Positions 45,641 through 55,228 of a stretch of 64,000 nt of DNA are shown here, piece by piece. The stretch lies in the NCBI RefSeq assembly GCF_030271535.1, contig NZ_JASCXJ010000003.1, positions 124,001-188,000 of the forward strand, in the 5' to 3' direction. The translations under genes were made by a program, and so were the position numbers. How positions within the stretch are numbered: the stretch's first letter is position 1; every line of letters begins with the position of its first letter. The notes under the pieces were generated by a model. The model searched no databases, was not told the DNA's origin, and saw only the letters and a program-made list of their open reading frames with translations. Source of the stretch: Nocardiopsis sp. ATB16-24. Lineage in GTDB: Bacteria > Actinomycetota > Actinomycetes > Streptosporangiales > Streptosporangiaceae.

Positions 45641-46264
45641 TCAACTGAGGAGGTGTTCAGCGCTTTTGATGACTCGCCGGACCCGGCGGTTCACACCATG
45701 GTGGTCCGAGGGTGCGACAGGTGGGTCCGTCCGCCACTCCTCGATCCAGGGAAGGTCCCACACGCGAGGAGCCCCTCCCGCGACGAGTCGGGCGAAGTCC
45801 TTCAAGGCCTTGGGGCTCTTCCCGGGGGCGTCGGCGATCATGACCAGGCCGAGCAGTCGGACATCCGGGACCGCCCCTGAAGCCCACTGGGTAAGGGCCT
45901 CCTGTGCTGAACGGAGACCGAGCAGGTTGGTTCGGCACGTGAGGATCACCGGGACTTCGCCGACAGAGGAGTTGGCCGGAACCGGCCACTCATGATGTGC
46001 GTCACGTGATCCTTCGGTCAGCGCGGCGAGCGTGCTCTCTCCCGAGCCGCCATGCGTCCCCACCCACCACAACCTGGCGTTTTGCGTGATCCGACGAAGT
46101 TCCAAACCTTTTCCCCTCGGCAGTCCGGCCCCCGGCTGAGGAAGGATCGGGCCTGTCGGGGTAATCGCCAGATCAGGGTCCTGGTTGTGAAGGGAAGAGT
46201 CCTCTACCTCGACCTCATCCGTGTCCTGACCTGGGGGAATCCACGGATTGTGAGAATGGGACAC
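45641..46264 (-). CDS. DUF6668 P-loop-like protein, first gene of the secretion operon
   Basis: About 207 residues. ARLWWVGTHGGSGESTLAAL resembles a MinD/VirB11-like nucleotide loop but has Gly-Glu-Ser where Gly-Lys-Thr would be expected, so binding is doubtful. PVILTCRTNLLGLRSAQEAL and LLGLVMIADAPGKSPKALKD match the DUF6668 family of actinobacterial transfer loci. The GTG at 46264 is chosen for GGAG five bases upstream. The frame continues to a GTG at 46345 and would add a CPLC motif but also a rare TTA codon and no ribosome site. It is divergent from the VirB1-like gene. The shared intergenic region must hold the operon promoter. Confidence 0.7.
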   Translation of the reverse strand: MSHSHNPWIPPGQDTDEVEVEDSSLHNQDPDLAITPTGPILPQPGAGLPRGKGLELRRITQNARLWWVGTHGGSGESTLAALTEGSRDAHHEWPVPANSSVGEVPVILTCRTNLLGLRSAQEALTQWASGAVPDVRLLGLVMIADAPGKSPKALKDFARLVAGGAPRVWDLPWIEEWRTDPPVAPSDHHGVNRRVRRVIKSAEHLLS

Positions 46265-46430
46265 CTTGGCTCCATGTTTCTGGACCGCTTGTAAAGAGAG
46301 CAGGGGCAACGGAATACTACACAGCGGGCAGCTGGGCGGTACCACCAGGTTTTCGTGAGCACCAGGGTGGCAGACTGCTCAGGTGGGGTGCGGAGTTCGG
46401 TGATCGTTACTGACGGATTGTTGTGCTCAG

Positions 46431-47645
46431 GTGAAGCAGCTTGCTATTTATGTCCCCCTCGGTTTTTTCGCCATGCTCGGCGTGCTGGTCATGATGTTCG
46501 CGATGCTCTTCTTGGAAGAGATGCAGAACACGGCATATGCGGGAAGTTATCCGACACAGGTCGAAGGGATCGACCAGACCCTTCTCAGGGCCTACTTCAT
46601 GGCCGAGCAGAGGACGGAGGAGATCTCTCCGGGATGCAAGGGAATGACGTGGACCCTGGTCGCCGCGGTCGGTTACATCGAGACCAAGCACGCCACGTAC
46701 AGCTCCTCTGACAGAGGGAACGTCGACAGGACGATCGCGGAGAACGGTGATGTCAGCCCTCCGATCGTCGGTATCGCCTTGAACGGTCGGAACAGGACCC
46801 AGGCCATCCCCGACACGGACGGAGGCGAGCTGGACGGCGACGAGGAGTGGGACCGGGCGGTCGGGCCGATGCAGTTCATTCCCGGATCCTGGAGGAGCTA
46901 CGGGCAGGACGGCAACGACGACGGGAAGAAGAACCCGCAGAACGTCTTCGACGCGACCGCGGCGGCCGTCGGCCACCTGTGCCGGAGTGGTGGGAACGAC
47001 CTCACGACCGAAGCCGGCCTGAAGAGGGCGATCATGGGCTACAACAATTCGCTGGAGTACTACGAGGACGTTCTGGAGCGCAAGAAGCACTATGACTCCC
47101 TCGCGATCCCTCACCTCGCGGTCGACCCCAACGCCCAGTGTGGAGGTGCTCCTGATCGCACGCCGGATCTTCCCGCCGCCAACGGAACGTCCACGAGTGC
47201 GACGCTGCATCCCGAACTGTGCGAGCTCTACATCATCATGGGAACGACCTTCGCGGACCAGGGACTCTGGTTGGGTCCCATGACTCCGGGCGGGAACATG
47301 GGGGAGGATCAGCAGAACCATCACTGCATTCGTCCGGGGGACAGTGGAAAGCACGGGAGTGGTCATGCTTGTGACTTCTACGTGGGTCACCACAACGCCA
47401 ACGCCTCGTTGAAATATCCCCAGTCCCACCTGAAAGCAAGGGAAGTCATCAACGCCCTTATTCGGGAAAGTCCAAAATACACCAATATGTGCATCATCTA
47501 CGAGCAGCGGATCTGGTGGGGTACGAGTGGGAAGATCGGCGACTGGTTGGCCGTGTCGAGCCCTATGGAAGATCGCGGTGACTTCAACCAGAACCACTAC
47601 AACCACATCCACCTTTCCGTCGGTGAGCCCGCGGGAAGATGCTGA
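46431..47645 (+). CDS. VirB1-like murein hydrolase with second, peptidase-like domain
   Basis: A 404-residue protein. The N-terminal anchor (VPLGFFAMLGVLVMMFAMLF) is followed by a lytic transglycosylase domain: VAAVGYIETKHATY with the catalytic Glu84, DRAVGPMQFIPGSWRSYGQD and AIMGYNNSLEYYEDVL. The C-terminal 150 residues have GKHGSGHACDFYVGHHNAN and DFNQNHYNHIHLSV, the His-x6-Asp and His-x-His pattern of a zinc D,D-peptidase-like fold common in actinobacterial cell-wall proteins. The protein can thus be expected to cut both glycan and peptide, opening a path through peptidoglycan for the adjacent secretion machine. A GTG start is used. It is transcribed divergently from the operon. Confidence 0.82.
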   Translation: MKQLAIYVPLGFFAMLGVLVMMFAMLFLEEMQNTAYAGSYPTQVEGIDQTLLRAYFMAEQRTEEISPGCKGMTWTLVAAVGYIETKHATYSSSDRGNVDRTIAENGDVSPPIVGIALNGRNRTQAIPDTDGGELDGDEEWDRAVGPMQFIPGSWRSYGQDGNDDGKKNPQNVFDATAAAVGHLCRSGGNDLTTEAGLKRAIMGYNNSLEYYEDVLERKKHYDSLAIPHLAVDPNAQCGGAPDRTPDLPAANGTSTSATLHPELCELYIIMGTTFADQGLWLGPMTPGGNMGEDQQNHHCIRPGDSGKHGSGHACDFYVGHHNANASLKYPQSHLKAREVINALIRESPKYTNMCIIYEQRIWWGTSGKIGDWLAVSSPMEDRGDFNQNHYNHIHLSVGEPAGRC

Positions 47646-48194
47646 TTCTCCCTCTTTCAGAGCGGACCTTGTAGGTGCAGGCAGACTCACTGAACCCTGG
47701 TCGCCGCTCCCGTCCTCTAGAGCTCGGTTCCACCACAGACAGTGGTCGCGTCCGTGCCCCGGCTCCCAGACCGAAGGGACTGAGAAGGGAACCTCCTCAT
47801 GCTTCTACCCGCGCTCGTAGTACTTGCCGGAGGAGAACTGACATCTGACCAGGTGGGTGGGTGCGGGAAACACTCCAATCCGAGAACGCCCCTAGAACCG
47901 AAGGTCCTGGAGAGAGGGAGCTTCCCTATCAAGAACTGGAGCAAATGTGGATGCATGTGGGATTGCGTTGTGACGCCCCACGGGAGGTGAAGACGGTGAA
48001 ACTGCGCGAGGTTATGCGTACCCCTGCTTGGCCAGTTGCGCCTGAAAAGCTTCGCCGCCAGGACGAAGAGTTTCCCCGAAGATCGTGAGTCCATTCGGGA
48101 GCCTCGGTTCTCCATTCCCATCGGTGGGGGCACCTGGCGGTTAAGGTTCCCTTCGCGGTACACCTCCACAGGTGCGACTACTGGGCTTCGAAAG
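47646..48194. other. 549-base stretch with decayed reading frames
   Basis: No intact gene is seen. A frame ending at 48088 reads ELPYQELEQMWMHVGLRCDA followed by PREVKTVKLREV, which looks protein-like but has no credible start and poor codon bias. It may be a remnant. The following segment (48089-48194) leads into a truncated copy of the gene pair at 49012-49640. Confidence 0.4.
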
Positions 48195-48347
48195 GTGAAC
48201 GGCCCTCTCACGGCGCTTCGGCAGGGAGTCAGTCTGCGCACCTGGAAAGATCAGGGTGGCGCTGGACCGAATGCCTCCTGGGGCTGCTACCTAGGAGGAG
48301 CGTTGACCAAGCCTCTTCATGGGCTCGCCCCCGAGACAGGGGAGTAG
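48195..48347 (+). pseudogene. truncated copy of the 49012/49608 gene junction
   Basis: The end of one frame and the start of the next match the intact pair downstream. LRQGVSLRTWKDQGGAGPNA corresponds to LEQGVSLLTWQERWGAGSNV. The copy of the second gene, LTKPLHGLAPETGE, stops at TAG (48345-48347) where the intact gene continues LTKSFHGLAPTPGEWARARR. DNA similarity, including TTGACCAAG and GGGCTCGCCCCC, runs over about 150 bases. It is a decayed duplicate of the junction. Confidence 0.75.
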
Positions 48348-48438
48348 TACGCCGGGGCCTTTGTACTTCGTGTCATGTGACCGAAATCAGGGCCGGGGCC
48401 GTGTACATGCGTTTCCACTAACAGTGAGGAGAACGACG

Positions 48439-48888
48439 ATGGCCGTGGACTGGCAGCTCGTCGTGGATTGTGCCGAACCGACCTCCCTGGCCCGTTTCTG
48501 GGCCGCTGCGCTGGAGTACGAACCCGAGGACAACAGCGCGCTCATCGAGCATGCGGTGGCCGCTGGAATGGCGGGAGAGGGCGACTACACCGAGGTCGAC
48601 GGACGCAAGGCGTGGGTCGGGGCCGCGGCCATCCGCCACCCCGACGATCCCGTGGACGGCTTCAGCGGCGCGGGTCTGGGACGGCGTGTGCTCTTCATGA
48701 GGGTCCCCGAACCCAAGAGTGTCAAGAACCGCCTGCACATCGACCTGAAAGTGGGGTCGGAGCGTCGTGACACGGTCGTCGCTCGCCTGGAGGAACTGGG
48801 CGCCTCCACGGTCCGGACGGTGGAGGAACACGGCTCCTCACACGTCACCATGCGCGATCCCGAGGGCAATGAGTTCGACGTGCAGTAG
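48439..48888 (+). CDS. VOC-family (glyoxalase-like) protein
   Basis: A 149-residue single-domain protein: MAVDWQLVVDCAEPTSLARF, WAAALEYEPED, NRLHIDLKVGSERRDTVVAR and VTMRDPEGNEFDVQ. The repeated beta-alpha-beta pattern and the closing D-P-E-G-N-E-F motif are typical of the vicinal oxygen chelate superfamily, with His in HIDL and Glu in NEFD as likely metal ligands. It could be a dioxygenase-like, lyase or drug-binding protein. It lies between the truncated and intact copies of the gene pair. GAGGAGAA precedes the ATG. Confidence 0.82.
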   Translation: MAVDWQLVVDCAEPTSLARFWAAALEYEPEDNSALIEHAVAAGMAGEGDYTEVDGRKAWVGAAAIRHPDDPVDGFSGAGLGRRVLFMRVPEPKSVKNRLHIDLKVGSERRDTVVARLEELGASTVRTVEEHGSSHVTMRDPEGNEFDVQ

Positions 48889-49011
48889 AGACTCGGGGGC
48901 GTGCCGGGGGTCGTCCGTGATCATCGCCCATGGAGGTTGAGAGGCCCTGTGGGCGGGGCGAGGAAGGCTGTGGCGGTGGATGTCCATGAAAAAGAGAGAA
49001 GGAGGACGGGT

Positions 49012-49611
49012 ATGGAGACCAGGGTCCATGTTTCCCCGGAGACGTTGGTGGCGGAGTTGGGGGATCTGAGGGGAGTGGACTGGCCCGCGGTGTGGAAGGG
49101 GCCTCCTCCTGGAGGGTCGCCGGCCTTTCATGAGTGGTGTGCCGTCTACGGGTGGGAGCCGTTGGAGGTCGAGGCGGATCTGGAGGTGCGTACCCGGCAT
49201 GGGAGCAACCTCTATTTCAGGTCCAGAGGCAGGTGGCGTCCTGTCGTCTCGCTCGGGCTGAGCCTGTTCCGTGTGAGGACGGGGATCGCGGAGGAGAAGG
49301 GGGCTGTGGTGGAGGCCTCCGACTCGCGGTGGCCGGTGTACGTGGAGGCGGTGTCCTCCGTGTTGGGCGGGTTCGCGGGTGCGGGTCTGGCCGGGGAGCC
49401 GGGTTTTCCGTCTCCGCCGGTGGACGGTCTGTGGAAGGTGCCGACCTCTCCGCAGGACAACCCCCGCAGGGTCGCCTACTGGGTTGCGGAAGGTGAACAG
49501 GCTCCCATCGTCGTTCTTGAACAGGGAGTGAGTCTGCTCACGTGGCAGGAACGGTGGGGCGCCGGGTCGAACGTCTCTCTTGATCTGCTCCATCCTAGGG
49601 AGGGGCGTTGA
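49012..49611 (+). CDS. uncharacterised protein, possible immunity-type partner
   Basis: A 199-residue protein without signal or membrane segment. Parts include VHVSPETLVAELGDLRGVDW, FHEWCAVYGWEPLEVEADLE, and WVAEGEQAPIVVLEQGVSLL. GGAGG lies six bases before the ATG at 49012. The stop overlaps a TTG start of the next gene (TTGA), so the two are made together. No family is identified with confidence. The small acidic alpha/beta character and the existence of a decayed extra copy recall immunity proteins of polymorphic toxin loci. This is an inference. Confidence 0.6.
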   Translation: METRVHVSPETLVAELGDLRGVDWPAVWKGPPPGGSPAFHEWCAVYGWEPLEVEADLEVRTRHGSNLYFRSRGRWRPVVSLGLSLFRVRTGIAEEKGAVVEASDSRWPVYVEAVSSVLGGFAGAGLAGEPGFPSPPVDGLWKVPTSPQDNPRRVAYWVAEGEQAPIVVLEQGVSLLTWQERWGAGSNVSLDLLHPREGR

Positions 49612-50822
49612 CCAAGTCCTTCCACGGGCTCGCCCCCACCCCGGGGGAATGGGCGAGAGCCCGCCGATTGCAGACGGAGTATGACTCTCTCACCGAGGCC
49701 GAAGCGGAGGAGATCGCCCATCGGCTCGCCGGTGACTGCTACTCCCAGAACTACGTGACACCGGACGGCCGGCCCGACGTCGGCAGGTACACAAGGGACC
49801 TCGCCAGGAACAGTCCGGTGGAGCCGAGCCCTGACGGCAAACCCTTCGCGTTCTGGTCGTACGAGTCCGCGGAGAGCCCTGGTACCGATGTCGTCGGCCA
49901 CCGACACCTCGCCCAGGCCTGTGCCGAGGCGCGCGGCTATCAGGTCCTGGAGACCACTCCCACAGGCCAGAAGCTGGACTCCTACCGGCTCTTCGAACCC
50001 AGTGTTATCAGGGAACTGAAAAGACACTATGACCTGGAAGAGTCGGAGATCAAAGGAGCCCGTAAGGAGGCGTGGAAGAACCTGTCGCGCTCCTACACCC
50101 AGGCGGCCCGGGGCGAGGCCTACGCCTTCGCACCCGATGTCTCCCGGGATTCCGTACTCGGCCGCGACGAGCTTCCCGAATTGAAGGACAACCCTGACGT
50201 CGGGACGGACCGGGTTCGGTTCGTGTTGCCGCTACCGGAGCACGCCCACCTGCCACCGAGCGTGCAGGCGTTCATGGAACACGACGAGGTGCGTGCTCAG
50301 GTCCTGATGGAGACGTACGTGTCACCATCGGGCCCTCCGCTCGACATGCTCAAAGACGAAGGGCTCGCCCCGGACACCCCGCCCCCACACGCTCTGGCCG
50401 ACAAACTGGGCAAGATCGACCTCCCTCCTGCTTTGCACGACGAACGTGACCGGGCGATCTCCCTTCTCAGAAGCGCGGACTCCTACGCAGACCTGGATGC
50501 GGCGGGTCGGGGGGCGAAGATGGCCGTGCCGGCGGCCGGGATCAGCGGTCCCGGGGCGGATCCCCACAGCGCCGGCCCCGCTCCTTCGGTGTCTTCGGGT
50601 CCCTCGCTGCCGCCGGTGTCGAAGGGACTCCCCGGGGTGGGTACAGCGGTTTCGGGAAAGCCCTCATCGGCGGAGGGGAAGGCAACGCCCGCCCCCGCCG
50701 CTGATTTCCTCTCCCCGAAGGCCGGGCCGCCCGTGCGCGGAGGGGCGGGGGCGGGAGCGCCCCCCTCTCCGCGCACTCCTCACTCGGGCAGGCCGGAGAG
50801 GGGGACCGGGCGCGGGGACTGA
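49608..50822 (+). CDS. uncharacterised protein with disordered tail, possible secreted effector
   Basis: A 404-residue protein from a TTG with GGGAGGGG upstream. Residues about 1-235 are globular (GLAPTPGEWARARRLQTEYD, PFAFWSYESAESPGTDVVGH). A central segment, WKNLSRSYTQAARGEAYAFA followed by DELPELKDNPDV, recalls the ends of bacterial polymorphic toxins, where a residue before a NP-V turn closes the fold. The last 130 residues are Pro/Ala/Gly/Ser-rich and disordered. There is no signal peptide. It is cotranscribed with the 49012 gene and lies at the edge of the secretion island, so it is a candidate substrate. The function is unproven. Confidence 0.55.
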   Translation: MTKSFHGLAPTPGEWARARRLQTEYDSLTEAEAEEIAHRLAGDCYSQNYVTPDGRPDVGRYTRDLARNSPVEPSPDGKPFAFWSYESAESPGTDVVGHRHLAQACAEARGYQVLETTPTGQKLDSYRLFEPSVIRELKRHYDLEESEIKGARKEAWKNLSRSYTQAARGEAYAFAPDVSRDSVLGRDELPELKDNPDVGTDRVRFVLPLPEHAHLPPSVQAFMEHDEVRAQVLMETYVSPSGPPLDMLKDEGLAPDTPPPHALADKLGKIDLPPALHDERDRAISLLRSADSYADLDAAGRGAKMAVPAAGISGPGADPHSAGPAPSVSSGPSLPPVSKGLPGVGTAVSGKPSSAEGKATPAPAADFLSPKAGPPVRGGAGAGAPPSPRTPHSGRPERGTGRGD

Positions 50823-50826
50823 GCCT

Positions 50827-50860
50827 CGCTCCGGCGGCCGGGATCCCGAACACCGGAGCG
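50827..50860. terminator. hairpin between convergent genes at the island edge
   Basis: CGCTCCGG (50827-50834) pairs with CCGGAGCG (50853-50860), with an 18-base loop. It lies between the convergent stops at 50822 and 50881. Confidence 0.45.
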
Positions 50861-50880
50861 CACCGGCGCCCCGCACCGCG

Positions 50881-51885
50881 TCACTCGACGGGCTGGGGGT
50901 CCAGGAAGTGCTCGCGCGCCAGGAAGGCGTGTCGTGAGAAGTCGGTGAACACGCCGTCCACGCCCGCCTCGAAGAAAGCCTCGTACTCGGCGGCGAAGGA
51001 ACCGTAGTCGCTCGGCTCGCCGTCCGAGCGCAGGTCCGTGGGCAGGAAGTGGTTCTCGCTACGGAAGGTGTACGGGTGCACCAACAGCCCGGCCTCGTGC
51101 GCGTTGGCCACCAGGTCCGTGGGTTCGCCCAGGGAGCCGTCCTCGTTGGTCGGGATCACCAGGGGCTTGGCCGGGCCGATCGCCTGCGCGAAGGAGGCCA
51201 CCTCCGCCAGGCCGTCGGGGGTGGTGTAATGCGCCCAGTGCTCCTGGGTGCCCATCAGGTACACCAGCGGCAGCTCCGTCTCCGCCAACTTGCGCAGGCT
51301 CTCGGCCTCGAAGGACTGGAGGAACACCGGTACCCGTGGTTCCGTGCCGGTCAGTCCGGCCTTGCCCAGGGTGGCGATCAGCACCGGCTCCAGGTCCAGG
51401 TCCTGGGAGACGTGGTAGGCGGGATGTTTGGTCTCGGGGTAGATCCCGATCGGACGCCCCAGTTCCTCGGTGAGCTCCAGAGCCAGGTCGATGACCTCCT
51501 CCAGGGTCGGGATCCCGTAGACCCCGTCCATCGCGGTGTTCGCCGCGCGCACATCTCGCAGGCGCTCCACCGCGCGCAGGGTCCGGATCTCCTCCAGGGT
51601 GAAGTCCTGGGCGAAGAAGCCCGTCACCTCCCGTCCGTCGACGGTCCGGGTGGTACGCCGGTCGGCGAACTCGGGGTGGTCGGCCACGTCCGTGGTCTCG
51701 CCGATCTCCTGCTCGTGGCGGCAGATCAGGTGCCCGTCCTTGGTCGCGACCAGGTCCATCTCGATGAAGTCGCCGCCGTGCCGGGCTCCCAGTTCATAGG
51801 AGGCCAGGGTGTGCTCGGGGCGGTGTCCCGAGGCTCCGCGGTGCGAAATGATCTTGATGGGGGGTTCCTTCTTGTTCCTGCGCAC
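50881..51885 (-). CDS. glycerophosphodiester phosphodiesterase
   Basis: A 334-residue GDPD TIM-barrel enzyme with the catalytic motif ISHRGASGHRPEHTLASYEL (His-Arg-Gly and the Glu), the metal-binding FIEMDLVATKDGHLICRHE, and the C-terminal GVDGVFTDF. It hydrolyses glycerophosphodiesters to glycerol-3-phosphate and an alcohol. No signal peptide or lipobox is present, so it is probably cytoplasmic. The GTG at 51885 is chosen; the frame opens at 51957 but runs through the terminator of serC. The sequence GGACGG lies upstream. Confidence 0.92.
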   Translation of the reverse strand: MRRNKKEPPIKIISHRGASGHRPEHTLASYELGARHGGDFIEMDLVATKDGHLICRHEQEIGETTDVADHPEFADRRTTRTVDGREVTGFFAQDFTLEEIRTLRAVERLRDVRAANTAMDGVYGIPTLEEVIDLALELTEELGRPIGIYPETKHPAYHVSQDLDLEPVLIATLGKAGLTGTEPRVPVFLQSFEAESLRKLAETELPLVYLMGTQEHWAHYTTPDGLAEVASFAQAIGPAKPLVIPTNEDGSLGEPTDLVANAHEAGLLVHPYTFRSENHFLPTDLRSDGEPSDYGSFAAEYEAFFEAGVDGVFTDFSRHAFLAREHFLDPQPVE

Positions 51886-51924
51886 AGTCGAACCGTCCTG
51901 GGAGAGCGAGAAGCCGGAAAAGGA

Positions 51925-51954
51925 GTGGCCGACCCGGATGTCCGGGTCGGCCAC
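51925..51954 (-). terminator. perfect hairpin after serC
   Basis: A 14-bp arm GTGGCCGACCCGGA pairs with TCCGGGTCGGCCAC across a TG loop. It is located between the serC stop (51980) and the GDPD start, so it ends serC transcripts and separates the two genes. Confidence 0.75.
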
Positions 51955-51979
51955 CATTGTGCAACGTGGTGTGAACGGT

Positions 51980-54069
<2,090 letters not shown>

Positions 54070-54374
54070 GCCCACCACCCGCGGATCGTCCGTCGGCGAT
54101 GGCCTCAAGGCCGGGCGACCGCACCTTCGCGGGGGCGGTGGACGGGGCTCCTCACGCTGGGGGAGAGAACGTGTCCGCATCGTGAGACCGCGCAGAATTC
54201 AAGGATCTTCACGTCACGATATGCTTGTCGTATCGGTGGTCGCTCCCGCGGTCCTGCGGACGCCCTTGGTTCCCATCCGGCCCCTGGGAATGACGTCGCC
54301 CTGACCTGTGTTGAGAGAGAGCCGCCGTGCCCGCCGTGACCGCACGCCGGGCGCAAAGCCTTGGGAGGGGAGAC
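54070..54374. other. intergenic region before the IdeR-type gene
   Basis: 305 bases. An imperfect palindrome CGATA-N9-TATCG (54217-54235) lies in a locally AT-richer part and may belong to the promoter. No iron-box-like 19-bp palindrome and no gene are recognised. Confidence 0.4.
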
Positions 54375-55076
54375 TTGACCGCACACGGGCTGATCGACAC
54401 CACGGAGATGTATCTCCGTACGGTCTTCGAGCTCGAGGAGGAGGGGATCGTCCCGCTTCGTGCTCGCATCGCCGAGCGCCTGCACCAGAGCGGCCCCACG
54501 GTGAGTCAGACCGTGGCCCGTATGGAGCGTGACGGTCTGCTGAGGGTCGAGAACGACCGGCACCTGGTCATGACCCCCAAGGGGCGACGCCTCGCCACGC
54601 ACGTCATGCGCAAGCACCGGCTCGCCGAGCGTCTGCTCGTCGACGTCATCGGCCTGCCGTGGGAGGACGTGCACATCGAGGCCTGCCGGTGGGAACACGT
54701 CATCTCCGAGGCGGTGGAGGAGCGGCTGGTCACGCTGCTCAACGCCCCTTCCGTGTGCCCGCACGGCAACCCGATCCCCGGCTTGGACGAACTGGGTCTG
54801 GAGGACTACGCTCCCGAACCCTTCGCGGACGACTCCATCGTTCCGATGATCGACGTGGCGGGTAACACCGACATCACCGTCACCGTGCGCCGCATCAGCG
54901 AACAGATCCAGTCGGATGCCGACGCCATGCTCACCTTGCGCGAATGCGGGGTACAACCTGGGCAGGAAGTGGTCTTGCGCGCCTCTGACGACGGGGTTCG
55001 CGTGATCGGCGGGGAGTCCAGGGGCACCGACCTCTCGGCACTCGTCGCCGGGCACATCTTCGTCGCCAAGCCGTGA
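54375..55076 (+). CDS. ideR: DtxR/IdeR-family iron-dependent repressor
   Basis: A 233-residue protein closely matching IdeR/Dtx[41 protein letters not shown] (recognition helix) and [20 protein letters not shown], then [10 protein letters not shown]. The last contains the Cys, Glu and His of the regulatory metal site, and the Met before YLRTV is the remaining ligand. The C-terminal SH3-like domain ([15 protein letters not shown]) is present, as in IdeR rather than short MntR. With Fe(II) bound it represses iron-uptake genes. The TTG at 54375 is chosen because GGGAGGGGAGAC precedes it and the N-terminus then matches the family. A GTG at 54327 is in frame. Confidence 0.9.
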   Translation: MTAHGLIDTTEMYLRTVFELEEEGIVPLRARIAERLHQSGPTVSQTVARMERDGLLRVENDRHLVMTPKGRRLATHVMRKHRLAERLLVDVIGLPWEDVHIEACRWEHVISEAVEERLVTLLNAPSVCPHGNPIPGLDELGLEDYAPEPFADDSIVPMIDVAGNTDITVTVRRISEQIQSDADAMLTLRECGVQPGQEVVLRASDDGVRVIGGESRGTDLSALVAGHIFVAKP

Positions 55077-55228
55077 ACCGTACGGACACGTTGATTGGTT
55101 GCTCATCGGGATTGTCACATTGCGCTGCGGGAACGTTGACGGTGTTGCTACGCTCGCCCCAAGGTGCGGTCGTTCGGGGTACCCGGAGCAGGCATGTGTG
55201 CAGCTCATGACGGCGAGGTGGCGGCTAG

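Noticed and set aside
32298-50880. tRNA genes or flanking direct repeats as integration sites of the island
   Set aside because: No tRNA-like cloverleaf or T-loop was noticed and no matching long repeats were seen at the two edges by eye. A computed repeat search would be needed to exclude short att sites.
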